NCBI GenBank assembly: GCA_001418405.1
Contig: LIQL01000042.1
Location: 1-64,000, forward strand
Direction of reading: 5' to 3'
DNA length: 64,000 nucleotides
Source: Streptomyces diastatochromogenes
GTDB taxonomy: Bacteria > Actinomycetota > Actinomycetes > Streptomycetales > Streptomycetaceae
Position 1 is the stretch's first letter. Each line of letters begins with the position of its first letter. Of this stretch, positions 32,439 through 41,224 are shown in pieces. Both the position numbers and the translations under genes were made by a program. Under the pieces are notes generated by a model. It ran no database searches. It was not told where the DNA came from and saw nothing but the letters and a program-made list of their open reading frames with translations.

Positions 32439-33719
32439 ATGACGTTGTCCTCGCTCACGAGAAGGACCGTCGGACTCTCCCGGACAGTCCAACCGCCAAG
32501 CGCCGACGGGCCCCCGCCGGTAGACGAAGGCTCCACGCTGGTCTCCCGTCTACGCCGCATGGGCCAGGGGCTCGCGCTGCCCATCGCCGCAATGCCCGCC
32601 GCCGGCCTGCTCCTACGCCTCGGGCAGGACGACCTCCTGGGCCGCGTCGAGCGCTTTCACACGGCAGCCGCGGTCATCTCCGGAGCAGGGTCCGCCGTCC
32701 TCGACTACCTCCCAGCGCTCTTCGCCATCGGTATCGCCCTTGGCTTGAACCGCACCAAGGACGTCGCCGGTCCGGTCCTGGCCTGCCTCATCTCCTACCT
32801 GGTTTTGGCCAAGGTGATCTTGGTCCTCAATCCTCTGCCCACCGACCATCTCGACGCGCCGCCCGCGCGCTGGCCCTACGGCGTGCTCGCCGGGATCATC
32901 GGCGCCCTGCTGGCCATGTGGGTGTGGAAGCACGTCGCCATGGGACGCCGACGAACCCCTCCGTTCCTCGCGTACGGGATCGTCGCCGCAGCAGCCATCA
33001 TCGTCGGTTCTCTGCTCGGTCTCGCCTACCCCGCAGTCGAGCGGGCACTCACCGCGTCGGCGGCCGCCGTCTCGGAGCACGCGGTCGTGGGTGGGGGCGT
33101 CTTCGGCTTCCTCAGTCGGCTCCTGGGGCCCATCGGTCTGCATCAACCGCTCAACGCGGTCGTCTGGTATCTGACCGGAGACTGCGGGGGCGGTGTGAAG
33201 GGCGATGTCCCCTGCTTCATCCAGAAGCATGACCCGCACGCTGGCGTGTTCATGGGCGGCTTCTTCCCCGTCTACATGGCCGGCCTGCCCGCCGCTGCGC
33301 TGGCCATGTGGCGCAGTGCACTGCCTGAACATCGCCGCCGCGTCGGCGCGTTGCTGCTGCCCGCGGCCGCCATCTGCTCCCTCGCCGGTGTCACCGAGCC
33401 GATCGAGTTGACCTTCGTTTTCGTGGCCTTCCCCCTTTACCTGGTGCATGCCGTTCTCACCGGCATCAGTCTGGCGCTCGTCAACTTGCTAGACATTCAT
33501 TCAGGGTTCGTATTCAGCGCCGGGGCGATCGACTACGTCCTCAACTACTCAATCTCGCGGCGTCCCTTGTTGCTGTTGCCCCTCGCGCTCGCGTACGGGG
33601 TCCTCTACTACGGGATCTTCCGATTCGCGATCACGCGCTTCAACTTGCGCACTCCCGGGCGCGCCTCCGCGCCGACCGACAAGTCGTCGACCGAAGGGTC
33701 TGCCGAATCCAACCCTTGA
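32439..33719 (+). CDS. PTS sugar permease, EIIC component
   Basis: A 426-residue membrane protein of the glucose/N-acetylglucosamine PTS EIIC family. ALPIAAMPAAGLLLRLGQ near the start, HQPLNAVVWYLTGDC in the middle and GVTEPIELTFVF near 310-321 are family landmarks, with about ten hydrophobic segments. It imports a sugar with phosphorylation by a partner EIIB/EIIA. No EIIB or EIIA domain is fused or adjacent, so it must use other components. ATG at 32439 follows GGAGGAC. The N-terminal 40 residues are an extra Ser/Pro-rich extension. Confidence 0.9.
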   Translation: MTLSSLTRRTVGLSRTVQPPSADGPPPVDEGSTLVSRLRRMGQGLALPIAAMPAAGLLLRLGQDDLLGRVERFHTAAAVISGAGSAVLDYLPALFAIGIALGLNRTKDVAGPVLACLISYLVLAKVILVLNPLPTDHLDAPPARWPYGVLAGIIGALLAMWVWKHVAMGRRRTPPFLAYGIVAAAAIIVGSLLGLAYPAVERALTASAAAVSEHAVVGGGVFGFLSRLLGPIGLHQPLNAVVWYLTGDCGGGVKGDVPCFIQKHDPHAGVFMGGFFPVYMAGLPAAALAMWRSALPEHRRRVGALLLPAAAICSLAGVTEPIELTFVFVAFPLYLVHAVLTGISLALVNLLDIHSGFVFSAGAIDYVLNYSISRRPLLLLPLALAYGVLYYGIFRFAITRFNLRTPGRASAPTDKSSTEGSAESNP

Positions 33720-33759
33720 TCCACCGCTGCCCATCGCCACACGCCAGAAGGGATCCACG

Positions 33760-34146
33760 ATGACGTACCGCTCTGCCCACCACGGAGTGCAGGCCGCTTG
33801 CTACGGCATGGGTGCGATCTATCCGATCGCCATCCTTGACCCGGTTCACCGCTGGTTCCGGCCCGTCCATCCGGGCCTGCCGGAGCAGCAGGCCGACGAC
33901 GGCCACGGCATGCTCGTGCTGCGCTGGACCGGCCCGTCGAGCGAGGAGAGCCAGGCACCGACTCTCCTCGAAGCCGCAGCTGCCCGAGCTCCTGCCGCAC
34001 CGCTGACCCGCGCCGACCTTGAGGCCTTCCAGGCGTCGCTGCCGCCCGGTCTCCACCTGATTGACCTGTCCGCCCGCTACGTCATTGGTCCGTGGTCACA
34101 GAGGCCCGGTGCCGCCCGGTCACCCCAGCAGTGGCGAGCCGCATAG
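33760..34146 (+). CDS. hypothetical protein, 128 residues
   Basis: Started by ATG at 33760 with AAGGGA upstream, 41 bases after the PTS permease on the same strand. The sequence includes YRSAHHGVQAACYGMGAIYP and ADLEAFQASLPPGLHLIDLS. No known family is recognised. There is no membrane segment. It may be co-transcribed with the permease, but nothing links it to sugar transport. Confidence 0.6.
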   Translation: MTYRSAHHGVQAACYGMGAIYPIAILDPVHRWFRPVHPGLPEQQADDGHGMLVLRWTGPSSEESQAPTLLEAAAARAPAAPLTRADLEAFQASLPPGLHLIDLSARYVIGPWSQRPGAARSPQQWRAA

Positions 34147-34403
34147 GCACCCCGCGGCTGGAAAGTCGGAGTTCATCGCGCTCAAGCGGATGGGGGTCTG
34201 TTGGACGGCTGCCGAGGAGGACAACGGATTTCCTCAGTTCATGCTCACTCAGGCGTGACGAAGCGTCTGTTCATGGGCGGTGTCCGGTATCGATGCGAAT
34301 ATCCATCCGCTGCTGCACCGATGCCTCGCGGGCCTCAGGGTAGAGGAGTCCTGAGACCGCGAGGGTTCCTGTACTCAAATACGCGCCCCAAGGAAGTCAG
34401 CTT

Positions 34404-35177
34404 GTGACCGTCCGGAATATCAGCGAAGTCGCTGTGATAACTCCGACCCGCCTGCGCCCCGAACGCCTGGAGTACCTGCTCGAGCTCTATGCGAGCCTGC
34501 AGCGGCAGGACACGTCGTGGCAGTGGGTTCTCTCCCTCGATGGTGTGTCGAACGCCCAGGTGCCCGAAGCTCTCCGCCACGACTCCCGGGTGACGGTGGT
34601 GGAGTTGCCCCGCGCTGTTGGCGCCGGCGCGGCGAGGAACTTTGCGTTGAACGAGGTCAACGCGTCCTGGTGCACCACGGCGGATGACGACGACCTGCTG
34701 CCGGACGGGTCGTTGTCCGTGCGGCTTCGGCACGCCCGTGAACATGAGCTGGGATGGTGTGGCGCTTGGTCGGCCGATCTCCATCTGGACGGCACCACGA
34801 CGACCTGGCGCTGTCCGACGCCACCCGGATTTCATGAGCCGGGTGATGTGTGGCGCTACTGGACCACTCCCGAGGCCACCATTCCGATCGGCCCCACGAC
34901 GCTGCTCGCCCGGACCGATCTAATCCGAGGGTCGGGCGGTTATGCCGCGCTTCCCCAAGGGGAGGATTATGCCTACCTCGTCGGAATTACCGGTGGTGCC
35001 CGGGGAGCCCTCATCCCCGAGGTCGTGTATTACTACCGAAAACATTCGGAACAGATGACGGCCCAGCCGTCATATCCAGCGATGGAAGCACGCGCTCGCC
35101 AATTTGCCTGGCGTCATGGTGAACACCTCGCGGACCTGCGCGAGGGTCTCGTTCGTCTAGGTTCCGCGGTCTCGTGA
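34404..35177 (+). CDS. family 2-like glycosyltransferase
   Basis: A 257-residue GT-A-fold glycosyltransferase. VAVITPTRLRPERLEYLLEL is the first nucleotide-binding strand and helix, VGAGAARNFALNEV follows, and ADDDDLLPDG near 92-101 holds the metal-binding Asp motif. GYAALPQGEDYAYLVG near 190 could hold the catalytic acid. It should transfer a sugar from an NDP donor; the acceptor is unknown. GTG at 34404 follows AAGGAAG. It is convergent with the Nudix-DegT-Gfo operon across a strong terminator. Direct repeats overlap its stop codon. Confidence 0.88.
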   Translation: MTVRNISEVAVITPTRLRPERLEYLLELYASLQRQDTSWQWVLSLDGVSNAQVPEALRHDSRVTVVELPRAVGAGAARNFALNEVNASWCTTADDDDLLPDGSLSVRLRHAREHELGWCGAWSADLHLDGTTTTWRCPTPPGFHEPGDVWRYWTTPEATIPIGPTTLLARTDLIRGSGGYAALPQGEDYAYLVGITGGARGALIPEVVYYYRKHSEQMTAQPSYPAMEARARQFAWRHGEHLADLREGLVRLGSAVS

Positions 35178-35298
35178 GCAATTCCGCGTGATTGGGCACC
35201 GATCGAGCAATTCCGCGGTTCGGTGAGCAACGGATCTCATGACCTGCGACGTCTCCGCGGTCTCCGACCGCGAAGTCGGCCCCCACCGCGCCAGCAAA

Positions 35299-35343
35299 GG
35301 CTCCGGTCCGTATCCGTCCTTCGGACGGATACGGACCGGAGCC
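35299..35343. terminator. bidirectional terminator, 21-base-pair stem
   Basis: Arms 35299-35319 and 35323-35343 are perfect complements and close with C-TTCG-G at the tip, a very stable tetraloop. It separates the glycosyltransferase (stop 35177) from the convergent Nudix gene (stop 35362). Confidence 0.9.
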
Positions 35344-35361
35344 TGCCGGGCGCGGCGGCGG

Positions 35362-35820
35362 TCAGATGGTCGTCTGTCGCCAGGTGTCCAGGACGGCCTG
35401 GACGGCGCTGGAGACTTGAGTCTGCTGGCCGTTGTCCGCCCACAGGTGGGCGTCATGCTCGCTGAGTGTCACCGTCTGCCCGGTGACGGTGGCGGTGAAG
35501 TTGTACTGGCGGGTGCGGCGGCCCGAGAAGGAGCGGTAGTCGAAGTGCCCCAGGTAGGTGCCTACTTCGGTCACGGTCAGGCCGGTCTCCTCGGCGACTT
35601 CGCGCCCCAGGGCCTCGATCAGGCTCTCGCCGGACTCGACACCGCCGGAGGGCAGCTCCCACAGCCCGCCGAGGTAGTCGTCGGCCGGCCGGTGCAACAG
35701 CAGCACCTTGCTGTCCTCGCTGGCGATGACGGCGCCGACGACGGTCTTCTCGATGCTGTCCCGCGCTGCGGTGCGGGCGAGGTCGTCCAGGAAGTCGGGG
35801 GTGACGGTGGAGGGGGTCAC
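35362..35820 (-). CDS. Nudix hydrolase
   Basis: A 152-residue Nudix protein. The Nudix box occupies residues 59-81 and fits the consensus: GG at 59-60, E63 and G-E at 65-66, then LGREVAEETGL with the metal-binding glutamates. DYLGGLWELPSGGVESGES is a typical approach. The enzyme cleaves a nucleoside diphosphate linked to another group, perhaps a nucleotide-sugar or a damaged nucleotide. GTG overlaps the DegT stop (GTGA), so it belongs to the aminotransferase/oxidoreductase operon and may clean up its NDP-sugar intermediates. Confidence 0.92.
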   Translation of the reverse strand: MTPSTVTPDFLDDLARTAARDSIEKTVVGAVIASEDSKVLLLHRPADDYLGGLWELPSGGVESGESLIEALGREVAEETGLTVTEVGTYLGHFDYRSFSGRRTRQYNFTATVTGQTVTLSEHDAHLWADNGQQTQVSSAVQAVLDTWRQTTI

Positions 35821-37070
35821 GACAGATCCTTCGCGTGGATTGCGACTTTGGCGATGGCGGTGGTGTAGGCGTCGGCGAGGCGGACGTCGTCCGCCCCGCT
35901 CCAGACCGGCAGTTTCAGCGTCGTGGCGTGCACGTGCTCCGCTGCCGGGAAACCGTCGCCGGGCAGGTGGTGGCCGTCAGCGTAGCCGGGCAGCAGGGAC
36001 CCGGGGGCCTGGAAGAGCGGATGCGTGTGCAGCGGGCAGGTGGAGCCCGGCTGGTCGGCTTCGGTGGCGCCTTCGGCGTGGAGGGCATCAAGGAACCGCT
36101 CGATCGGCAGCCCGCCGAGTTCGGCGGGCTCGTAGCGCAGCGACAGCGCGTACCACGACGCCCGCGCGGCGGCCGGTACGTCCGGGACGCGGATGCCGGG
36201 GACGCCGTCCAGGGCCGCGCACATCCGGGCCGCGATCGTCTGACGCCCGGTGAGGTGGTCCTCCAAACGAGTGAGCTGGGTGCAGGCGAGGGCTGCGGCC
36301 AGCGGATGGATGCGCAGTTTCAGCCCCATGCCGGTGACCGCATAGCGAGCAAGCGGGTGGGTGGCCGGGATCTCGCGGCGGCACCGCTTGTTGAACTGGC
36401 TGTGCAGCAGCACCCGGTAGTACAGCTCGGTGTCGTCGGTGGCGACGAAGCCGCCCTCGCCGGCGGACAGCGGCTTGGGCCCGTTGAGGCTGAACGCCGA
36501 GGCGGTGCCGAAGGTGCCGACCATCTGGCGGTTCCAGGTGGCGCCGTGGGCATGGGAGCCGTCCTCCAGCAGCATCAACTCGTGCTCGTCGGCGAACGAG
36601 GTCAGCGCGTCCATGTCCTCCGGCAGCCCCCACAGGTGCACGGCCACCACCGCCTTCGTCCGGGCGGTGATGCGGCGTGCGGCGTCTTCCAGGTCGAGCT
36701 GGCCGCGGTCGTCGACGTCGGCGAGGACAGGGTGGGCGCCGAGGTGGAAGAGCGGAGTGGCGGTGGCGTGGAAGGTGAGGGCCGGGACGATGACCTCGTC
36801 GCCGGGTCCGATGCCAGCGGCCGCGTACATCGAGTGCAGCGCGGCCGTCCCCGTGCAGGTGGTCACCACGTGCCGGACAGCGAGGTAGGAGGCGAGCGCG
36901 TCCTCCAGATCGGCGATGACGCCGGAGCGGTCCGGGATGGAGACGGCCGTCTCCAGCTGGGCGGCCACGGCCCCGCGGTCAGACTCGGTGATCGGCGGCC
37001 ACGTGAAGTGCGGGCCGGGGGCCGTGATGGCCGGGGTGCCGCCGAGCACGGCCAGCGTGGAGTCGTTCAT
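35817..37070 (-). CDS. DegT/DnrJ/EryC1/StrS family sugar aminotransferase
   Basis: A 417-residue PLP enzyme. The cofactor lysine is K199 in SLNGPKPLSAGEGG, the ring-contacting aspartate is in LLEDGSHAHG near 168-177, and TCTGTAALHSMYAAAGIGPG near 71-90 is the phosphate-binding region. The family moves an amino group from glutamate or glutamine to a keto-sugar, often for antibiotics or glycans. It overlaps the Gfo/Idh/MocA gene by four bases, which could supply a 3-keto-sugar as in kanosamine-type routes. Exact substrate unknown. Confidence 0.92.
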   Translation of the reverse strand: MNDSTLAVLGGTPAITAPGPHFTWPPITESDRGAVAAQLETAVSIPDRSGVIADLEDALASYLAVRHVVTTCTGTAALHSMYAAAGIGPGDEVIVPALTFHATATPLFHLGAHPVLADVDDRGQLDLEDAARRITARTKAVVAVHLWGLPEDMDALTSFADEHELMLLEDGSHAHGATWNRQMVGTFGTASAFSLNGPKPLSAGEGGFVATDDTELYYRVLLHSQFNKRCRREIPATHPLARYAVTGMGLKLRIHPLAAALACTQLTRLEDHLTGRQTIAARMCAALDGVPGIRVPDVPAAARASWYALSLRYEPAELGGLPIERFLDALHAEGATEADQPGSTCPLHTHPLFQAPGSLLPGYADGHHLPGDGFPAAEHVHATTLKLPVWSGADDVRLADAYTTAIAKVAIHAKDLS

Positions 37071-38068
37071 GCCAGGTACTCCTTGGGGTCGGCGGGACGG
37101 TTGGTGGCAGCGGAGGCGTAGGCGGCGGCCAGGAACGCGGCGTGCGGCAGGTGCTCGGCCGGGCCCGAGGGGTTGGTGGCGGTGCCGTCGAGGACGCGGC
37201 AGAAGCGGTCGATCAGCGCGGCGGGCGGGCAGGGCCAGGCCGGTTCGCGCAGCAGGGACTCGACGACCTGTCCAGCCGGGTCGAGGAGGCGCACGACGCC
37301 GTGGTCGAGTGTGAGCGTGCCATGGGGGCCGGTGATGGCCAGGTGCTCTGTCTTCGGCCCGGCCGAGCGGGAGACCAGCAGCGATCCGTATAGCCCGTGG
37401 TCGTAGGCGAGATGGACGAGGGCGGTGTCCTCCGCGTCGTACTCAGCCTCCGGTACTGCGGCGGCCGAAATGTCGGCGAGGACGCGGTCAGGCAGGCCGA
37501 GGTACCACAGGAGCAGGTCGATGAGGTGGTAGCCCATGTCGGCCAGGCACCCGCCGCCGGCGAGCTTCGCACGGCCGCGCCAGCCGGCGGCGGGGTCCGG
37601 GCAGTGGAAGGTGTAGCGGCCCTCGACCAGGTACGGGTCGCCGATGCGTTCCAGCAGGGCGAGCGTGGCCGCGTAGACGGGGTGGAAGCGGCGCTGGACG
37701 GTGACCATCAGCTCGATCCCTGCCCTCTCGCACAGCGCGGCCAGCTCAGCGGCCTCGCGCGGGTCGGTGGCGAACGGCTTCTCCTTCAGCACGTGCACCC
37801 CCTCCTTGGCACACGCGGCGACCACGTCCCGGCCGACATGGTGCGGCACCGCGACAATGACGAAGTCCGGCCGCACTTCCTGAAGCAGCTGCTCGATGTC
37901 GGTGAAGCCCGGCACCTGGTGCCTGCCGGCCACGGCAGAGACCCGCTCGGCGTCCACGTCGCAGACGCCGGCGAGCTCGGCGAGATGACACTGGGCAAGG
38001 CCGGGAAGGTGGTCGCCGGTGGCTTGGCCGCCGAGCCCCACCACGGCGGCCCTCTTGTGCACGGTCAT
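37067..38068 (-). CDS. Gfo/Idh/MocA family NAD(P)-dependent oxidoreductase
   Basis: A 333-residue sugar dehydrogenase-type protein. The N-terminal Rossmann strand is AAVVGLGGQATGDH near 7-20, the E-K-P motif is at about 96-98 (VLKEKPFATDP), and DMGYHLIDLLLWYLG near 175-189 carries the catalytic Asp-x-x-x-His pattern. It oxidises or reduces a sugar or inositol hydroxyl. As first gene of the operon with DegT aminotransferase and Nudix, it probably makes the keto-sugar to be aminated. The ATG at 38068 faces an XRE regulator across a palindrome-containing promoter region. Confidence 0.9.
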   Translation of the reverse strand: MTVHKRAAVVGLGGQATGDHLPGLAQCHLAELAGVCDVDAERVSAVAGRHQVPGFTDIEQLLQEVRPDFVIVAVPHHVGRDVVAACAKEGVHVLKEKPFATDPREAAELAALCERAGIELMVTVQRRFHPVYAATLALLERIGDPYLVEGRYTFHCPDPAAGWRGRAKLAGGGCLADMGYHLIDLLLWYLGLPDRVLADISAAAVPEAEYDAEDTALVHLAYDHGLYGSLLVSRSAGPKTEHLAITGPHGTLTLDHGVVRLLDPAGQVVESLLREPAWPCPPAALIDRFCRVLDGTATNPSGPAEHLPHAAFLAAAYASAATNRPADPKEYLA

Positions 38069-38184
38069 CGCTCACATCCCCTTTCGGGTGCGCGGCGGCG
38101 GCCCGCCGTCCGAGCCGCCTGCCCTTCGAGGACACTGCGACCAGCAGGGCGGTGGCAGGGGTGTTGCCGTGGGCCGCAAAGCCG

Positions 38185-38201
38185 TTTGCATCCGGTGCAA
38201 A
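38185..38201. promoter_or_regulatory. TTTGCA-N5-TGCAAA dyad in divergent promoter region
   Basis: A perfect six-base dyad with a five-base spacer lies between the oxidoreductase start (38068, minus) and the XRE regulator start (38273, plus). The flank carries an extra GCAAAGCC on each side. A likely operator for the XRE protein. Confidence 0.5.
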
Positions 38202-38272
38202 GCCCTCTGTCCCCGGGCGGCCGGTGCCGCTACGGTGTGCGGCGGCACACTCCCGGCAAGCGGGGGACGGGT

Positions 38273-39661
38273 ATGGACGCGGTCACAGCACAGCCAGTGC
38301 CAGCGGCAGACGACAGCCTGGGCGAGCTGATCCGGAGTACCCGCAAGAAGCAGGGCCTGACCCTTGTTCAGCTCGGGAAACTGACCGGGTACTCCGCTGC
38401 CCAGGTATCCCGCTACGAACGGGGCATCTCACCCCTGACGGACGTCACCGTGCTGCGACGCTTCGCCGACGCACTCGGCATCCCGCCGCAGGCCCTCGGT
38501 CTGACCGCCTCGCCGGAAGTCCGGCACGGGCGCAGAATCGGGCCAACTGCCGCCTACCCGCGCCTTCCGCGCCCTAGGCTGGCGGGGACAGCTCGTCCAG
38601 GAGACGGAGAGGATCCGGTGCGGCGCAGGAAGCTGCTGGCCAACCTCGCGGTCACGGCTGCCGCGGCCGTGGGCGCCCCGATCCTGCCCACCGGCAAGAC
38701 ACACGCCGCCGAAGCCGCTATCGGCGAGGTCCTGGTCGCGCGCGTTCGCGACGCCATGCTCGGCCTCCACACTGACACCGCCGTGCCGCCGCCGACGGTG
38801 CTACGCACCGATCTGGCCCGCGCCTTCACCGACTTCCATGCTTGCCAGTACGGCAGCCTCGCCGTGCGTCTGCCCCGGCTCCTGTATGCCGCTCACGCCC
38901 GCGCCACCGGTGACAACACCGAGGATGACGGGCTGCTGGCCCACAGCTACCTGCTGGCCACGCGCATGCTGATCAAGCTCGACGAGCAGCAGCTCGGGTG
39001 GATGGTCGCCGACCGTGCCCGCCAGGCGGCTGAAGCCTCCGGCGAGCCCCTGCTGGTCACGGAGGCCGCGCGGCAGCTCGCGGTTCTGGCCCGCAAGGCC
39101 GACTGGAACCAGCAGGCACTGTCCATCGCCCTGGCAGCCGCCGACCATCCCGCCCTCCGCGGTGGGGATCCGGCGCTCGCGGCACAGCGGGGGCTGCTGA
39201 TCCAGTCCGCCGCCTACACCGCCGCCCGCGCCGGGGACGCGGTCGGCATGCGGGAGCTGACCGGCGAAGCCGCGGCGATCGCCAAGGAGCTCGGCCCCGC
39301 CGCCGTGCTGCGGGACCACGGCGGCGGGTTCAGCCCCACGACCGTCCAACTGCACCTGGTCTCCGCGGAGAACTCAGCAGGCGACCCCTTGGCCGCGCTC
39401 GCCGCGGCCAAGGCGGTGGCGCCCGGGAGTCTTCCCAGCACCGAGCGCCGCGCCCGCTACTACACCGACGTAGCCACCGCCTTCGCCCGCTGCAGCCGCC
39501 GGGACGAGTGCATCCGCGCGCTGCTGGCCGCCGAGCACCACGCCCCGGAAGAGACCCACGCCCGCCCAGCGGTGAAGTCCCTGGTCTCCGGGCTACTGGT
39601 CTCCGGGCGTACGACCACCGAGTTGCGTGGCCTCGCCGCGCGCGTCGGTGTCCTGACGTGA
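38273..39661 (+). CDS. XRE-family regulator with TPR-like C-terminus
   Basis: A 462-residue regulator. Residues about 15-70 form an XRE HTH (SLGELIRSTRKKQGLTLVQL, then YSAAQVSRYERGISPL). A short basic [19 protein letters not shown] segment near 114-132 looks like a twin-arginine signal but follows a DNA-binding domain, so it is more likely a linker helix. The remainder is alanine-rich TPR-like helices. ATG at 38273 follows GGGGGA. It is divergent from the Gfo-DegT-Nudix operon and likely controls it; a peptide or small ligand may bind the TPR part. Confidence 0.85.
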   Translation: MDAVTAQPVPAADDSLGELIRSTRKKQGLTLVQLGKLTGYSAAQVSRYERGISPLTDVTVLRRFADALGIPPQALGLTASPEVRHGRRIGPTAAYPRLPRPRLAGTARPGDGEDPVRRRKLLANLAVTAAAAVGAPILPTGKTHAAEAAIGEVLVARVRDAMLGLHTDTAVPPPTVLRTDLARAFTDFHACQYGSLAVRLPRLLYAAHARATGDNTEDDGLLAHSYLLATRMLIKLDEQQLGWMVADRARQAAEASGEPLLVTEAARQLAVLARKADWNQQALSIALAAADHPALRGGDPALAAQRGLLIQSAAYTAARAGDAVGMRELTGEAAAIAKELGPAAVLRDHGGGFSPTTVQLHLVSAENSAGDPLAALAAAKAVAPGSLPSTERRARYYTDVATAFARCSRRDECIRALLAAEHHAPEETHARPAVKSLVSGLLVSGRTTTELRGLAARVGVLT

Positions 39662-39980
39662 CCCCTGACCGCAGGCAGGCAGTCCGTCGCATGGCTCAGC
39701 TGCACGAGCCGAACGGCGCCCGGCCTGGGGCGGGCGCCGTACCGTGCCGACTTCGAGCTGTCGGCGAAGCCGCTGAAGGTCTTGAACTTCTCATACAGGC
39801 CCGCGACGGAGAACTCGGTGGTGCTCGAAGGCTGCCCGCTCGGAGGGTTTGCTCGTGATCCACCCCCACAAGCAGTGCTCATCGCGTGCGGAAATCTCCA
39901 TCGCCGCAGGAGCCGGTGCTCACGAAGATGCGGTCTCTAGAGTTCGGCAGGGTGTCGCCTGAGCCACCGCCCCTCGGCCG
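39662..39980. other. 319-base gap, nothing recognised
   Basis: This stretch between the XRE regulator and a strong terminator has no convincing gene, repeat or promoter. Open frames on both strands are broken and lack ribosome sites. It could hold remnants of a lost gene, but no family could be named. Confidence 0.4.
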
Positions 39981-40038
39981 ACGCCCGCTGGAGAGGTCGG
40001 TGCGGCGTCTGCTCCGCACCGACCTCTCCAGCGGGCGT
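39981..40038. terminator. bidirectional terminator, 25-base-pair stem
   Basis: Arms 39981-40005 and 40014-40038 are perfect complements with an eight-base loop. The outer end touches the stop codon of the methyltransferase gene (40038-40040). It serves the XRE regulator on one side and the methyltransferase on the other. Confidence 0.9.
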
Positions 40039-40916
40039 TACGGTGCCGTCCGAATTGATGCTGGGCCGTCCGCCGCGACAGAGATCCGGTACGAGGACCA
40101 CAGGGGCCAGCCCAACTCCTTCCATGGTTTGAGCCGTTCACGCTGGCCGCGCACCTTCATGAAGTAGATCGGCTTCACTAGTTCGCCGTCGGCACCCCCC
40201 TGGCCGTCGCAGACGAGGCGCACCAGCGAGTCCGGCCCCCAGGGAGTGGCCAGCGGCGTCACGATCACCCCGCCCGCCTTGGTCTGCTGCAGCCAGGCCG
40301 GCGGGACCTGGTAGACGCAGGCGGTGGACAGAACCCCGTCGTACGGCGCCCGGGGGAGATACCCCTCCTCACCGTCCGCGGTGACGATCAAAGGAGCCCG
40401 GCCGAGGTCCCTCTTCAGATTCCGTTCGGCGCGCTCGGCGAGGGTGGGCTGGTTCTCCACGGACACTACGTTGGATGGGCCGATGCGGCGGGCCATCAGC
40501 GCGGTGCTGTAGCCCGTGCCCGTGCCGATCTCCAGGATTCTCTGGCCGGGCCGGGGGCTGAGGCAGCCGAGCATGTCCACCACCACAGCCGGACACGAGA
40601 TCGAGGCCGTGAAGTCCGATGCCTCAGTGGGCCCGTCCTCGATCCTCACTGCCCCGTCGGCGATCTGCGTGATCAGCGCAGCGTCAGGCGTGTAGACGGC
40701 CTTCAGCCACTCGTCCGGCTGCCGATGGCGATCCAGAACCGGGTAGCGGCCGGTCTCGTCACGGCGGTGCCACCACACCCGGTCCGGGGTGAACAACTCG
40801 CGCGGTACGTCCTCGAACAGAACGCGCAGCCACGGCCGGCCATGGAAGTACCCGGTTCCCGAGTACGCGCTGATGGCCTCGGCGCACTGCCTGCGATACG
40901 TCACCGCCGTTGCCAT
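40038..40916 (-). CDS. PCMT-like O-methyltransferase, possible RiPP modifier
   Basis: A 292-residue protein with the protein-isoaspartate methyltransferase pattern. MATAVTYRRQCAEAISAYSG and VLFEDVPRELFTPDRVWW precede the SAM-binding motif ILEIGTGTGYSTAL near 127-140. Related enzymes in actinomycetes modify ribosomal peptides beside ATP-grasp or lanthipeptide synthetases, making aspartimide or methyl esters. No such synthetase is present here, but a 44-residue acidic peptide gene ends 12 bases upstream. ATG at 40916 starts the usual N-terminus. It may instead repair proteins, although the length and N-terminus fit the RiPP-associated subgroup better. Confidence 0.82.
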   Translation of the reverse strand: MATAVTYRRQCAEAISAYSGTGYFHGRPWLRVLFEDVPRELFTPDRVWWHRRDETGRYPVLDRHRQPDEWLKAVYTPDAALITQIADGAVRIEDGPTEASDFTASISCPAVVVDMLGCLSPRPGQRILEIGTGTGYSTALMARRIGPSNVVSVENQPTLAERAERNLKRDLGRAPLIVTADGEEGYLPRAPYDGVLSTACVYQVPPAWLQQTKAGGVIVTPLATPWGPDSLVRLVCDGQGGADGELVKPIYFMKVRGQRERLKPWKELGWPLWSSYRISVAADGPASIRTAP

Positions 40917-40928
40917 GTGCGTGCCCGT

Positions 40929-41063
40929 CTACTCGCTGGGCGGGCCGCCGCCCATACGGTCCTCGTCGCTACCGCCCGGGTCACCGTTGGTGGACGGCTG
41001 CATCGGCGCGCCGGTCCCGCCGGGCTCGGGGTCCTTGCCGTTCGGTGTCGGCTGTGTCGTCAC
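40929..41063 (-). CDS. 44-residue Gly/Pro/acidic peptide, possible RiPP precursor
   Basis: Short gene started by GTG at 41063, with GAGGAG five bases upstream, ending 12 bases before the methyltransferase. The peptide starts MTTQPTPNGKDPEPGGTG and has a second NGDPGGSDEDRMGGGPP stretch. It lacks cysteine and has many Asp, Glu, Ser and Gly residues: a composition expected of a substrate for aspartate-modifying enzymes. Size, ribosome site and coupling support a real gene; its modification is inference. The upstream frame extension to 41228 has no comparable start. Confidence 0.6.
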   Translation of the reverse strand: MTTQPTPNGKDPEPGGTGAPMQPSTNGDPGGSDEDRMGGGPPSE

Positions 41064-41224
41064 AGCAACTCCTCGGTTCCCACACGCGGTTAGATCTCCT
41101 GGAGAGGAGTGTCGCGCCCCTGCGCCTCGCCGCCAAGGGAGCCGTGCGAACTGCTCTGCCTGATAGGAGCCGGTCCGGTCAGCCGCAGTCAGCCGGGACC
41201 GCGCAGGCACGGCTGACCGCGGTC

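Noticed and set aside
38627-38684. Twin-arginine-like signal in the XRE/TPR regulator
   Set aside because: It lies after a DNA-binding domain in a cytoplasmic regulator; similar segments are common linkers in this family.
39662-39980. Possible transposase remnant after the XRE regulator
   Set aside because: No transposase motif, terminal repeat or target duplication could be seen.
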